Source: JABDJL01 sp963664065 (GTDB lineage Bacteria > Pseudomonadota > Gammaproteobacteria > Xanthomonadales > SZUA-36). From it: a DNA stretch of 64,000 nt. The stretch is taken from positions 2,418,001 to 2,482,000 of the forward strand of contig OY760942.1 in assembly GCA_963664065.1 (NCBI GenBank), written 5' to 3'. How positions within the stretch are numbered: position 1 is the first letter of the stretch; each line of letters opens with the position of its first letter. Below, in pieces: positions 1 to 10,128 of the stretch. Both the position numbers and the translations under genes were made by a program. The notes under the pieces were generated by a model. The model searched no databases. It had not been told where the DNA came from and worked only from the letters and a program-made list of their open reading frames with translations.

Positions 1-789
1 GCCCTGCGCTTCCAGCAGGTCATGAAATTTCTTTCCTGTCGGCCCGGCTCCCCAGATTATCACCGGGGCATTGGGAATCCGCCCGTCTGCCAGGTAGTAA
101 GCCTTGGCCTGTTGAAAGTGCGCACGTGAATATCGATCATCAGTGCGGGTTAGCCTCAGGGGGTGTTCCCGCCATTTCAACAGGGTGGCTTCCGGTTTAC
201 CCACCCGGATACCAAGCCGATCAGCGCGCAGAAACAGATCGTAATCCTCCGGCCATTGCACGTCCTCGTAGCCGTCCAACCGAAACAGGGTTTCGCGTCT
301 GAGCATGGCAGTGGGATTCGGAACCGGACTTTCAACAAACATCTGACAATGGATCTGCTCCGGCGTGCGTTGGGAATTCAGCCACTGCTGGTAATGAATA
401 TTTCCACCGCGCAGCGGCTGATTGGAAATGATTTCTACGCAGGCGCCGGCAATTTCAATATCCGGATTGTTTTGTAAGAAACCGAGTTGAGTTTCAAGCC
501 GGCGCGGCAGTGAAATATCGTCGGCATCCATCCGCGCGATAATCCTGCCTTGTGACAGTTTCATGCCATGATTGAAAGCTGCGACTACTCCATTTCCCGG
601 GCTTCGCAGAATGGACAGTCTCGGATCAGATTGATCAAGCTGATCGATCGTACCGTCCTCACTGTGATCGTCCACCAGCAATAACTCTATTGCGGTCAGT
701 GACTGCTCGAGAATGCTGTCAACTGCATCACCCAGGTATTCACCGCCATTTTTTACCGGCAATACTACTGAAACTTCAGGACTGGACAC
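1..789 (-). CDS. Family 2 glycosyltransferase, C-terminus outside window
   Basis: The reverse strand reads as a GT-A fold, family 2 glycosyltransferase. It begins with the VVLPVKNGGEYL strand-loop, followed by LLLVDDHSEDGT and ARMDADDISLPRR, whose DAD is the metal/nucleotide-sugar binding motif. Family members transfer a sugar from a nucleotide donor, usually onto cell-surface glycans; donor and acceptor cannot be told here. The last visible residues (IIWGAGPTGKKF) start a Rossmann-like extension seen in some members. I place the start at a GTG 19 nt downstream of the lysS stop, preceded by a G-rich stretch. 263 codons are visible and the stop lies beyond position 1. It probably shares the prfB-lysS transcript. 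Confidence 0.85.
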   Translation of the reverse strand, partial: MSSPEVSVVLPVKNGGEYLGDAVDSILEQSLTAIELLLVDDHSEDGTIDQLDQSDPRLSILRSPGNGVVAAFNHGMKLSQGRIIARMDADDISLPRRLETQLGFLQNNPDIEIAGACVEIISNQPLRGGNIHYQQWLNSQRTPEQIHCQMFVESPVPNPTAMLRRETLFRLDGYEDVQWPEDYDLFLRADRLGIRVGKPEATLLKWREHPLRLTRTDDRYSRAHFQQAKAYYLADGRIPNAPVIIWGAGPTGKKFHDLLEAQG

Positions 790-808
790 CTTGCCCCGGG
801 TCGTCCGC

Positions 809-2335
809 TTATTGCTGTTCGGGTCGCATATAGGGAAACAGCAGTACGTCCCTGATAGATGCCGAGTCGGTCAATATCATCACCAGCCGGTCGATGCCTA
901 CGCCCTCCCCCGCGGTCGGTGGCATTCCATATTCAAGCGCGCGGATATAGTCTTCATCAAAATGCATCGCTTCCTGATCGCCGGCTTCCTTTTGTGCTGC
1001 CTGTTGCCTAAATCGGTCCGCCTGGTCTTCCGGGTCATTCAGTTCTGAGAAACCATTGGCAATTTCGCTGCCACAAACGATCAGTTCGAAACGATCGGTG
1101 ATGCGTGGATCTTCATCATTTCGTCTAGATAGCGGAGAAACCTCGGTCGGATAGGCGGTCATAAAAGTTGGTTGCATCAACTGCCGTTCGATCGTTGCTT
1201 CATAAATACCGGTCAAAAGCTTGCCGGCGCCCCAGCTATCCCCGATATGGATTTCGAGTTCGCTACAGGCTTTGCTCAGTACATCCCGGTTCCACAGGTC
1301 GGCATCAGCAAGATCGGGATTAAATTTCCTGACCGCTTCTTCAACCGTATAACGCTGAAAATCCGCGCCCAGATCAATGCTATTGCCCTGGTACTCCACC
1401 ACCTGTTTACCGGTCACCTCGATCGCCAGGCCTCTTAGCATCGCCTCGGTGAGGTCCATCAGGTCGTTGTAGTCTGCATAGGCCCAGTAGAACTCAAGCA
1501 TGGTGAATTCAGGGTTATGCCGGGTGGAAACACCTTCGTTTCGAAAATTCCGGTTAATTTCGTACACCCGTTCAAGTCCACCGACTATCAGTCTCTTGAG
1601 ATAAAGCTCAGGTGCTACGCGAAGGAACATTTCAAGATCCAGCGCGTTATGGTGGGTAACAAACGGCCGGGCAGTTGCACCGCCCGGTATCGGGTGCATC
1701 ATGGGTGTTTCCACCTCCAGAAATTCCCTGCCCGGAGCTTCCATGAATTGCCGAATGTAGCTGATAACCTTTGAACGAATACGAAATATATTTCGCGTAT
1801 CGTCGTTCATAATAAGGTCTACGTAACGGCGACGGTATCGCGTTTCTGTATGGATCAATCCATGCCACTTTTCAGGCAATGGACGCAGTGATTTGCTGAG
1901 CAGTCGAAGTTGATCGACCTTGACCGATAATTCGCCCTTCTGGGTGCGGAACATGACGCCTTCAGCACCGATCAGATCGCCAATGTCCCACTGTTTGAAC
2001 TGCTGGTAGACACCTTCAGCCAGGTTGTCGCGTTGCACAACCAACTGCATAGACCCGGAAGCATCCTTCAGGCTTACGAAGGCAATTTTTCCCATGACGC
2101 GCTTGGCCATCATGCGTCCAGCTATGGAAAAACGATCCTCGACAGCCTGCAAAGCGTCGTGATCTAACTCGCCAAATTGCCCCTGCAGTCCCTCTGCACA
2201 GGCATTGGGCCGGAAATCATTGGGAAAGGCCTGGCCGCTTTCTTTTAACGCATGCAATTTTTCACGGCGTTCGGCGATCAACCGGTTTTCATCGGCTGTT
2301 GCCGCCTGATGGTCTTCTTTTCTGTCTTGTGTCAC
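809..2335 (-). CDS. lysS: Lysyl-tRNA synthetase, class II
   Basis: This 508-residue protein charges tRNA-Lys with lysine in the cytoplasm. An N-terminal OB-fold anticodon-binding domain (about residues 65-170, with GRMMAKRVMGKIAF) precedes the class II catalytic core. Motif 2 is seen around FRNEGVSTRHNPEFTMLE, and motif 3 near the C-terminus in GIDRLVMILTDSASIRDVLL. Length and order match bacterial LysS. It lies 30 nt downstream of prfB, the same prfB-lysS arrangement as in E. coli, and the two are likely cotranscribed. Confidence 0.97.
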   Translation of the reverse strand: MTQDRKEDHQAATADENRLIAERREKLHALKESGQAFPNDFRPNACAEGLQGQFGELDHDALQAVEDRFSIAGRMMAKRVMGKIAFVSLKDASGSMQLVVQRDNLAEGVYQQFKQWDIGDLIGAEGVMFRTQKGELSVKVDQLRLLSKSLRPLPEKWHGLIHTETRYRRRYVDLIMNDDTRNIFRIRSKVISYIRQFMEAPGREFLEVETPMMHPIPGGATARPFVTHHNALDLEMFLRVAPELYLKRLIVGGLERVYEINRNFRNEGVSTRHNPEFTMLEFYWAYADYNDLMDLTEAMLRGLAIEVTGKQVVEYQGNSIDLGADFQRYTVEEAVRKFNPDLADADLWNRDVLSKACSELEIHIGDSWGAGKLLTGIYEATIERQLMQPTFMTAYPTEVSPLSRRNDEDPRITDRFELIVCGSEIANGFSELNDPEDQADRFRQQAAQKEAGDQEAMHFDEDYIRALEYGMPPTAGEGVGIDRLVMILTDSASIRDVLLFPYMRPEQQ

Positions 2336-2365
2336 TTAAAGTTGCACCAGTTACAAACCCTGCCC

Positions 2366-3461
2366 CTACAGCCCTTGCTTCAGAGAGGCTTCCACAAATT
2401 GGTCCAGAGCCCCGTCCAGCACCGCCTGCGTGTTACCGGTTTCAACACCGGTCCGAAGATCCTTGATCCTGGACTGATCCAGCACATAGGACCTGATCTG
2501 GCTTCCCCAGCCAATATCCGACTTGGAATCTTCCAGCTTTTGCTGTTCTGTATTTCTCTTTTGGACCTCCAGCTCATAAAGCTTGGCACGAAGCTGCTTC
2601 ATGGCGTGATCCTTGTTCTTATGTTGCGATCTGTCGTTTTGACATTGAACCACAACCCCGCTGGGTAAATGCGTAATTCGAACTGCTGATTCAGTCCGGT
2701 TCACGTGCTGCCCACCAGCACCGGAAGCACGATACACGTCAATGCGCAGCTCTGCAGGATTGATTTCAATGTTGATGTTGTCATCAACTTCCGGTGAGGT
2801 AAACACGGCTGCAAACGAGGTATGCCGCCGGTTTCCCGAATCAAAAGGGGATTTGCGAACCAACCTGTGAACACCGGTTTCCGTTCGGCACCAGCCAAAT
2901 GCATGGTCGCCGGACAAGTGTATTGTTGCGCTTTTTATTCCGGCAACATCACCGGCTGAGACTTCGATCAAATCCGCTTTCCAACCCCGTCTTTCCGCCC
3001 AGCGCAAATACATGCGTAACAGCATTTCCGCCCAGTCCTGAGCTTCCGTTCCACCGGAACCGGACTGAATATCGAGGTAGCAGGGACGATCATCCATTTC
3101 CCCTGAAAACATGCGCTGAAATTCCATTCGCTCAACATCAATGCGAATTCTGTCCAGGTCGCGAATGACGGAGTCCAGGGTTTCCTCATCGTCTTCTTCA
3201 ACCACCATTTCGAGCATCCCGGCATTATCCTGCAGGTTGCTTTTAACTTCGTCCAGGGTGCTCACTATGCCTTCCAGGGAGGAACGCTCACGGCCCAGAG
3301 CTTGCGCTATTTCGGGGTTACTCCAGATATCAGGGTTTTCCAACTCGCGGTTTACTTCCTCGAGCCTGTCCTTTTTGCCGGCATAGTCAAAGGTACCCCC
3401 TGAGCTCAGTTGAGCGCTTTTTCAGGTCTTCGATCAATTGGGTGTACTGATTGATTTCCAC
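2366..3461 (-). CDS. prfB: Peptide chain release factor 2 (programmed +1 frameshift)
   Basis: RF2 ends translation at UGA and UAA. The gene is in two frames: a 24-codon leader starting at GTG 3461 (VEINQYTQLIEDLKKRS...) runs into an in-frame TGA at 3387-3389. After a +1 shift, reading continues DYAGKKDRLEEV to the stop at 2366, giving about 364 residues, nearly the same as E. coli RF2 (365). The stop-recognition SPF tripeptide (VRKSPFDSG) and the GGQ hydrolysis motif (GAGGQHVNRTESA) are both present. It lies between recJ and lysS, the standard gammaproteobacterial context. The start codon is GTG with a poor upstream purine box. Confidence 0.96.
3386..3401 (-). promoter_or_regulatory. prfB programmed +1 frameshift signal
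   Basis: On the minus strand a Shine-Dalgarno-like AGGGGG lies three bases before CTT TGA C. This is the canonical RF2 autoregulation signal: when RF2 is scarce the ribosome pauses at the in-frame UGA, slips from CUU to UUU, and continues in the +1 frame. The frames on both sides encode conserved RF2 sequence, so this is a genuine recoding site rather than a mutation. Confidence 0.95.
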
Positions 3462-3525
3462 TTTTTTTCCGCTTCTTTTGTTGGGAACAAAGACTGACTC
3501 CAAGAACGATACTTTACACCAAGCG

Positions 3526-5262
3526 TCAATTTAGAAGGTGGTCTACGATCAACTGGCAGGTCTGTTGTCCACGGAAATGATTCACGTCCAGGCAGTATAA
3601 AAGCCGCACTGCTCCGGAAGCCGGAAGCTGCTCCGGCAGGCGGCCAAATGCAATGGCATCAACCGGTTCGTGAGCGTCAAGTGGCCGCAAAACCATTTTC
3701 AGGTGAGCGCCGCCCACCACCCTGTGACTGATGACTTCAAAAGTGCCTTCGAACAGTGGCTCAGGGAATTGTTGCCCCCAGGGTCCCAAGTTCCGTAATT
3801 CCCGGGCAAAACCAAGGTTGATATCCGCTCCAGTTAACTCACCGTCCGTGATGATCTTGGCTGACGGCACTTTACCCCCAAGGAATAAATTGACACTGTG
3901 CTCCAGGGCTTCAGTGAATTCGGAAAGGTTTTCAGCCTGCATGGTGAGCCCTGCTGCCATGGCATGCCCTCCAAACGCGCTGAGCATGGATGGGTGACCT
4001 GCATCAACATGTGCCAGTACGTCCCGGATATGCAGACCCGGCACCGAACGAGCTGAGCCTTTCAACACCGTGGAACCGTCGTGCTCCGGAGCGAAGACCA
4101 CGACCGGGCGATGAATGCGATCCTTGATTCGTGAGGCGACCAGGCCAACGATGCCCTGGTGCCAACTGGGATCATGCAGACAAAGACTGAAAGGCAGATG
4201 ACTATCTTTGAGTTCATCCAGGACAGCACTGAGTTTATCGCTGGCCTCATTCTGCATCTGCTGTTGCATGCTGCGCCTGTTGCGATTCAGTTCATCCAGC
4301 TCGGCGGCCAGGTCAGCCGTTTCCACAGGATCGTCACTGAGCAGGCACCTGATACCGACACTCATGTCTTGCAGCCGGCCTGCCGCATTCAGCCTGGGTG
4401 CAACGGCAAACCCAAGGTCGGATGCAACCAAATGGCGGTAATCCCGCTTTCCCAGCTTTAACAACGCCATCAAACCGCGGCACGCGTGTCCGGACCGGAT
4501 TCGCGCCATCCCCTGGCTGATTAACACCCGATTATTGTGATCCAGTGGTACCAGGTCGGCCACCGTACCGAGGGCGACCAGGTCCAGGTAATGAGCAAGA
4601 TTTGGCTCCTGCCTGCCTGCATTGAACCAACCGTTTTTTCTGAGTTCAGAACGGACCGCAATAAGCAAATAAAACATCACACCGACACCGGCCAGTGCTT
4701 TGCTTGGAAATGTATCACCGGGGACATTGGGATTTACGATGGCGTCGGCATCCGGCAATTGTTCGCCGGGGAGGTGGTGATCAGTGACGACAACCTGACA
4801 ACCAAGGCCCCTGGCCCGGGCAACACCCGCGATGCAGGATATCCCTGAATCCACCGTAACCAGCACATCCGGAGGATCCGGGACGAATGTCTCGACCAGG
4901 GATTCGGTCAAGCCATAACCGAATTCAAACCGATTTGGTACTTTGAAGCCGACCTGTTGCGCACCCATGGCAGTCAGGGCCCTGACTGCCAGTGCAGTGC
5001 CGGTTGCACCATCCGTATCGAAATCGCCGACAATCAATATTTTGCGGTTGGTTTTGATTGCTTCACAGAGTATAGCTGCTGCCGATTCAATACCGAGCAG
5101 CTTGGCGGGTGACTGGAGCCGGCCAAGACCGAGGTCGATGCCGTCGGCATTATGTATACCACGGGACAGCAATATTTTACGGATTACCGGATGCAGATCA
5201 CCAGGCAGACAATCTTTGCCCGCCACGGTTTCGCGGGTTCTGATTTTTAAGCCTGTACTCAC
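3526..5262 (-). CDS. recJ: Single-stranded-DNA-specific 5'-3' exonuclease RecJ
   Basis: RecJ degrades single-stranded DNA 5' to 3' in recombination and mismatch repair. The 578-residue product is a DHH-family phosphoesterase. Motif I is VGDFDTDGATGTAL (residues about 77-90), followed by VTVDSGISC and VTDHHLPGEQLPDADAIVNP. The DHHA1 region (GGHAMAAGLTM) and a C-terminal OB fold (about 470-578) follow. The metal-binding aspartates and the DHH triad are present. It starts 6 nt after the greA stop and ends 64 nt before prfB, so it belongs to the carAB-greA-recJ-prfB-lysS series. Confidence 0.95.
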   Translation of the reverse strand: MSTGLKIRTRETVAGKDCLPGDLHPVIRKILLSRGIHNADGIDLGLGRLQSPAKLLGIESAAAILCEAIKTNRKILIVGDFDTDGATGTALAVRALTAMGAQQVGFKVPNRFEFGYGLTESLVETFVPDPPDVLVTVDSGISCIAGVARARGLGCQVVVTDHHLPGEQLPDADAIVNPNVPGDTFPSKALAGVGVMFYLLIAVRSELRKNGWFNAGRQEPNLAHYLDLVALGTVADLVPLDHNNRVLISQGMARIRSGHACRGLMALLKLGKRDYRHLVASDLGFAVAPRLNAAGRLQDMSVGIRCLLSDDPVETADLAAELDELNRNRRSMQQQMQNEASDKLSAVLDELKDSHLPFSLCLHDPSWHQGIVGLVASRIKDRIHRPVVVFAPEHDGSTVLKGSARSVPGLHIRDVLAHVDAGHPSMLSAFGGHAMAAGLTMQAENLSEFTEALEHSVNLFLGGKVPSAKIITDGELTGADINLGFARELRNLGPWGQQFPEPLFEGTFEVISHRVVGGAHLKMVLRPLDAHEPVDAIAFGRLPEQLPASGAVRLLYCLDVNHFRGQQTCQLIVDHLLN

Positions 5263-5268
5263 AGGCTC

Positions 5269-5745
5269 CTATATATACTCGACGGCCACGATCTCCAGTT
5301 CCCGTTCTCCACGGGGCGTAATAACCGCGACCACATCGCCTTCAAACTTGCCTATCAATGCGCGGGCAATCGGAGATGAAACCGCGATACGTTTCTGTTT
5401 TAAATCGGACTCCAGGTCACCAACGATCTGGTAGCGGGTTTCCTTAGCGGTTTCCTCATCAGAAACAGTTACCGTCGCGCCGAACACTACCTTGCCGCCC
5501 GGACTCAGTTTCGTCACATCGATAATCTGGCCCAGGGACAAAGTGGACTCCAGTCGTTGAATTCTGCCCTCGGTGAAGCCCTGTTGTTCGCGCGCTGCAT
5601 GGTACTCAGCGTTTTCCTTGAGATCTCCATGAGCGCGGGCTTCTGCGATTGCCGCAATAATCTGTGGTCGAACGGTTTTTTTTAGATGAGCCAATTCTTC
5701 CCTGAGACGGTCAGCGCCGGCTCGTGTCAGCGGAGGGCGACTCAT
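5269..5745 (-). CDS. greA: Transcription elongation factor GreA
   Basis: GreA rescues backtracked RNA polymerase by stimulating cleavage of the nascent transcript. I place the start at ATG 5745, which overlaps the carB stop as ATGA and gives MSRPPLTRAGADRLREEL and 158 residues, the family's usual length. An open frame continues 11 codons upstream inside carB but is not conserved. The N-terminal coiled coil carries the acidic tip region (AEYHAAREQQGF) and the C-terminal FKBP-like domain ends in REGEREL-type sequence. The overlap implies translational coupling to carB. Confidence 0.95.
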   Translation of the reverse strand: MSRPPLTRAGADRLREELAHLKKTVRPQIIAAIAEARAHGDLKENAEYHAAREQQGFTEGRIQRLESTLSLGQIIDVTKLSPGGKVVFGATVTVSDEETAKETRYQIVGDLESDLKQKRIAVSSPIARALIGKFEGDVVAVITPRGERELEIVAVEYI

Positions 5746-8700
5746 GATGCCAGTTCTTTGTGTAAATCCTGCAAGCAATGCACCTCGAATTCATGTTCAT
5801 GGTCAATAGCCTGCAAGGTAGCCCAGCCACGGGCTATGGTAGTGGTATAGGCAACTTTTCTCTGCAAGGCCTCTCTCCTGATAGAAAATGAATCCGAAAT
5901 CGCCTGGCGACCCTCGGTGGTGTTGATGATGAAATGAATCTCGTCATTTTTCATGGCGTCAACGATATGCGGTCGACCTTCCATCACTTTGTTGACATGC
6001 TCGCAGTAAAAGCCCTGCTCACGCAGGTATTTACAGGTTCCTGCCGTGGCCACCAGGGAATACCCGCGCTGGGTCAAATCAACTGCTATGGGCGGCAGTG
6101 ACTGCTTGTCCGCGTCCCGTACACTCAAAAATGCCTTTCCAGGCGTAGGAATACCGTATTGCGAAGCGCGCATGGCCCTCGCCATGGCTCCGCCAAAGCT
6201 ACGGCTCACACCCATGACTTCACCCGTTGAACGCATTTCAGGCCCCAGGATTGGATCGACACCATGAAATTTCAAAAACGGAAAGACGACTTCCTTTACC
6301 GAATAGTATTCCGGAATAACTTCGGTAGTCATTCCTTGTTTCTCAAGGCTGATACCAGCCATACACCGGGCTGCAACAGCCGCCAGGGGAACGCCGGTGG
6401 CCTTGGAAACAAACGGCACCGTTCTTGACGCTCGCGGGTTGACTTCCAGCACATAAATATCATCACCCCTGATCGCAAACTGCGCATTCATCAAACCGAT
6501 AACGCCCAGTTCCATGCCCATTTTCTTCATCTGCTCTCGAAGCCGGTCCTGGACTTCCCCGGACAGGGAAAACGGAGGTATGGAACAAGCCGAGTCACCC
6601 GAATGTACACCAGCCTGCTCAATATGTTCCATGATGCCGCCGATCAGTAAATCCTTGCCGTCACAGACCGCGTCTACATCCACTTCGATGGCATGGTCAA
6701 GAAAGCGATCCAGCAATACCGGTGAATCATTGGAAACTTTGACCGCGTCGCGCATATAGCGACGCAATTCATCTTCAGCGTGCACCACATCCATCGCGCG
6801 GCCACCAAGTACATAGGACGGCCGGACCACCAGCGGATAGCCGATTTCCGAGGCCAGTACCACCGCCTGGTCGATGTTGGTCGCTGTGCGATTGGGTGGC
6901 TGCTTCAAGTTCAGTCTTTGTAACAACTGCTGAAAGCGCTCACGATCCTCCGCCAGGTCAATGGAATCCGGCGATGTGCCAATAATCGGTACGCCGGCGG
7001 CTTCAAGCGGGCGCGCGAGTTTGAGGGGCGTTTGTCCCCCGTATTGAACCACTACCCCTTCCGGCTGCTCGCGATGTACGATCTCGAGCACGTCTTCCAG
7101 GGTCAGGGGCTCAAAATACAGGCGATCCGATGTATCGTAATCCGTAGACACAGTCTCCGGATTACAATTCACCATGATGGTTTCAAACCCGTCTTTCCTC
7201 AATGACAAGGCAGCATGAACACAGCAGTAATCGAATTCAATGCCCTGCCCGATTCGGTTTGGTCCGCCGCCCAGCACAATAATTTTCCGGCGCGTGGAAG
7301 GATCAGCCTCACATTCCTCTTCATAGGTTGAGTACATGTACGCTGTGCTGGTAGCAAATTCTGCAGCACAGGTATCTACTCTTTTGAATACCGGGCGTAT
7401 ACCCATTGCATAGCGTTTTTCACGGATACTGTGTTCCGGCACATTGCACAATTTGGCCAGCCTGGCATCCGAAAATCCCTTGCGCTTGAGTTCCGTCATG
7501 CGCGCGGCATCAAGCTCCTCAGGACCACAGTCCTGAAGCTCTTGTTCGCACTTTACCAGGTCCTCTATCTGTGCCAGGAACCAGGGGTCCACGTGAGTCA
7601 GAGCGTTGATTTCGGCAATATCCATGCCCTCGCGGAAGGCATCGGCAATAAACAGGATTCGCTCAGCACCGGCTTCACGTAATTCACGTCGAAGATCGGT
7701 ACCGCGCTCGACCGGGTCTTCAGTCAACAACACAGGGTCAAGCCCGTCCCGGCCGGTTTCCAGGCTACGCAGAGCCTTTTGCAGGGATTCCTGGAATGTT
7801 CGGCCAATGGCCATTGCCTCACCCACTGATTTCATCTGGATAGTCAGACGAGGGTTGGCTGCGGGAAACTTTTCAAAGGCAAATCGCGGAATTTTGGTGA
7901 CCACGTAATCTATTGTGGGTTCAAAAGAAGCCGGGGTAGCTCCGCCGGTAATCTCGTTTCTGAGTTCATCGAGGGTAAAACCAACCGCCAGTTTGGCGGC
8001 AACTTTGGCAATGGGAAAGCCAGTAGCCTTGGAGGCTAATGCGGATGACCTGGATACGCGCGGATTCATCTCGATAATGACAACGCGCCCATTTTCCGGA
8101 TTCACACCAAACTGTACGTTTGATCCACCGGTGTCCACGCCAATTTTCCGCAAAACGGCAATCGAGGCGTCGCGTAAGCGCTGGTACTCTTTATCGGTCA
8201 GGGTCAGTGCCGGCGCTATCGTGATTGAGTCGCCGGTATGAATGCCCATTGCATCAAAATTTTCTATCGAACAAATAATAATGCAGTTGTCAACGTGGTC
8301 CCGCACCACTTCCATTTCGAACTCTTTCCAACCCAATACCGACTCTTCGAGCAGGACTTCGGTGGTGGGAGAAAGCTCCAGGCCTCGCGAGACAATGTCT
8401 ACGAACTCTTCCCGGTTATAGGCAATGCCACCTCCGGAACCACCCATGGTGAAAGACGGACGGATAATGGTCGGAAAACCGATTTCTTCCTGCACGCCCA
8501 GTGCATCCTCCAGGCTATGTGCGATTTTTGCTGCAGGCACATCCAAGCCGATTTCCAGCATTGCTTCACGGAACTGCTCGCGATCTTCGGCCATGTCGAT
8601 GGCTTCACGCGAAGCGCCGATCATTTCCACGCCATGCTTGATCAACACCCCTTCGCGCGCCAGGTCCAGTGCGCAATTTAAGGCTGTCTGACCGCCCATG

Positions 8701-8966
8701 GTCGGTAACAGCGCATCGGGCTGTTCCTTCTCAATGATGCGGCCAATCGTGCGCCACTCTATAGGCTCAATGTAAACAGCGTCAGCAGTCTCCGGGTCGG
8801 TCATGATGGTGGCCGGATTTGAATTCACCAGCACGACCCGGTAGCCCTCTTCCCGCAGCGCTTTGCAGGCCTGAGCGCCCGAATAATCAAATTCGCAGGC
8901 CTGGCCAATCACAATCGGGCCGGCGCCGATGATCAGGATGCTGCTGATGTCGGTTCTTCCTGGCAT
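5742..8966 (-). CDS. carB: Carbamoyl-phosphate synthase, large subunit
   Basis: CarB makes carbamoyl phosphate from bicarbonate, ATP and ammonia passed from CarA, feeding pyrimidine and arginine synthesis. I choose ATG 8966 (MPGRTDISSILIIGAGP), one base after the carA stop. It matches the E. coli N-terminus and gives 1,074 residues, against 1,073 in E. coli. The frame is open 15 codons further upstream inside carA. Two homologous ATP-grasp halves are visible (GQACEFDYSGAQACKALREE and GQGIEFDYCCVHAALSLRKD), then the C-terminal allosteric MGS-like domain (about 940-1,074). Confidence 0.98.
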   Translation of the reverse strand: MPGRTDISSILIIGAGPIVIGQACEFDYSGAQACKALREEGYRVVLVNSNPATIMTDPETADAVYIEPIEWRTIGRIIEKEQPDALLPTMGGQTALNCALDLAREGVLIKHGVEMIGASREAIDMAEDREQFREAMLEIGLDVPAAKIAHSLEDALGVQEEIGFPTIIRPSFTMGGSGGGIAYNREEFVDIVSRGLELSPTTEVLLEESVLGWKEFEMEVVRDHVDNCIIICSIENFDAMGIHTGDSITIAPALTLTDKEYQRLRDASIAVLRKIGVDTGGSNVQFGVNPENGRVVIIEMNPRVSRSSALASKATGFPIAKVAAKLAVGFTLDELRNEITGGATPASFEPTIDYVVTKIPRFAFEKFPAANPRLTIQMKSVGEAMAIGRTFQESLQKALRSLETGRDGLDPVLLTEDPVERGTDLRRELREAGAERILFIADAFREGMDIAEINALTHVDPWFLAQIEDLVKCEQELQDCGPEELDAARMTELKRKGFSDARLAKLCNVPEHSIREKRYAMGIRPVFKRVDTCAAEFATSTAYMYSTYEEECEADPSTRRKIIVLGGGPNRIGQGIEFDYCCVHAALSLRKDGFETIMVNCNPETVSTDYDTSDRLYFEPLTLEDVLEIVHREQPEGVVVQYGGQTPLKLARPLEAAGVPIIGTSPDSIDLAEDRERFQQLLQRLNLKQPPNRTATNIDQAVVLASEIGYPLVVRPSYVLGGRAMDVVHAEDELRRYMRDAVKVSNDSPVLLDRFLDHAIEVDVDAVCDGKDLLIGGIMEHIEQAGVHSGDSACSIPPFSLSGEVQDRLREQMKKMGMELGVIGLMNAQFAIRGDDIYVLEVNPRASRTVPFVSKATGVPLAAVAARCMAGISLEKQGMTTEVIPEYYSVKEVVFPFLKFHGVDPILGPEMRSTGEVMGVSRSFGGAMARAMRASQYGIPTPGKAFLSVRDADKQSLPPIAVDLTQRGYSLVATAGTCKYLREQGFYCEHVNKVMEGRPHIVDAMKNDEIHFIINTTEGRQAISDSFSIRREALQRKVAYTTTIARGWATLQAIDHEHEFEVHCLQDLHKELAS

Positions 8967-8967
8967 T

Positions 8968-10128
8968 TCAGGCTTCTGCGGCCATATTTGGCTTTCCCTG
9001 GCTTGATTCACCGCGAATCAGGTCAATAAATTGATCGAACAGCCTGTCTATGTCGTGTGGTCCAGGACTGGCTTCGGGGTGACCCTGGAAACCGAAGGCC
9101 CGGGCATTGCAAAATTCAATGCCTTGCAGGCTGTCGTCAAACAGGGACCGATGAGTTGCTTTTACATCATCGGGGAGGCTTTGCTCATCAACTGCAAAGC
9201 CATGGTTTTGGCTGGTGATGAATACCTGCCCGCTTTTCAGATCCTGAACAGGATGGTTGGCGCCGTGGTGGCCAAACTTCATTTTCATGGTCCTGGCGCC
9301 CGCAGCCAGTGCCAGTAGCTGATATCCCAGGCAGATGCCAAACACCGGCAGGCCCGTTGTCAGCAATTCGGTGATTGCAGCAATTGCGTAAGAACATGGC
9401 TCCGGGTCACCCGGACCGTTGGAAAGAAATACTCCGTCCGGCATCATCGCCACTACTTCAGCTGCCTGTGTTTCTGCAGGGACTACGGTAACGCGACAGC
9501 CCCGGTCACTGAGCATTCTGAGGATATTTCTTTTTATTCCAAAATCGTAGGCGACAACATGAAACTTCGTTTCTGTCACCTGCCATTGAGCCTGATCGAG
9601 ATCCCAGCTTCCTTCTGTCCATTCGTAGGCCTTGGTGGTGGAAACCACTTTGGCCAGGTCCATCCCGGCCATACCGGGGAATGCCCTGGCATTTGCAAGC
9701 GCCGCGTTTTCGTCAACCGAAGCGCCGGACAGCAGGCAGCCGTCCTGGGCGCCTTTTTCTCTCAGGATCCGGGTTAATTTTCGCGTATCAATGTCGGAAA
9801 TGGCGACAATGCCGAAACGTCGCAGATATGCCTGGAGGTCTTCCTCCTTGCGCCAACTGCTGGCCAGCAGAGGCAGGTCACGGATAATGAGCCCTGCGGC
9901 CATTGGCTTTGAGGCTTCCTCGTCTACGGAGTTACAACCGGTATTACCGATATGTGGAAAAGTCAGCGTAACCAGTTGTTGTGCATAAGAAGGATCGGTG
10001 AGAATTTCCTGGTAACCCGTCATGGCGGTGTTGAAAACCACCTCACCACTGGATTCACCCTCGGCTCCGATGCCCCGGCCATGAAAGACAGTGCCGTCTT
10101 CCAGTGCCAGTACCGCCTGTTGCGTCAA
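8968..10128 (-). CDS. carA: Carbamoyl-phosphate synthase, small (glutaminase) subunit
   Basis: CarA hydrolyses glutamine and channels ammonia to CarB. The N-terminal half has LALEDGTVFHGRGIG and the C-terminal class I amidotransferase domain has the catalytic cysteine in PVFGICLGYQLLALAAG and the His-Glu pair in FGFQGHPEASPG. I start it at TTG 10128: a strong GGAGG ribosome-binding site lies 7 nt upstream, and the product (386 residues, LTQQAVLALEDG) begins where the family does. An open frame to an ATG at 10173 would place that binding site inside the gene. It is tightly followed by carB. Confidence 0.95.
   Translation of the reverse strand: MTQQAVLALEDGTVFHGRGIGAEGESSGEVVFNTAMTGYQEILTDPSYAQQLVTLTFPHIGNTGCNSVDEEASKPMAAGLIIRDLPLLASSWRKEEDLQAYLRRFGIVAISDIDTRKLTRILREKGAQDGCLLSGASVDENAALANARAFPGMAGMDLAKVVSTTKAYEWTEGSWDLDQAQWQVTETKFHVVAYDFGIKRNILRMLSDRGCRVTVVPAETQAAEVVAMMPDGVFLSNGPGDPEPCSYAIAAITELLTTGLPVFGICLGYQLLALAAGARTMKMKFGHHGANHPVQDLKSGQVFITSQNHGFAVDEQSLPDDVKATHRSLFDDSLQGIEFCNARAFGFQGHPEASPGPHDIDRLFDQFIDLIRGESSQGKPNMAAEA

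Noticed and set aside
3387..3389. Frameshift mutation in prfB
   Set aside because: The TGA with its AGGGGG and CTT context is the well-known programmed recoding site, not damage.
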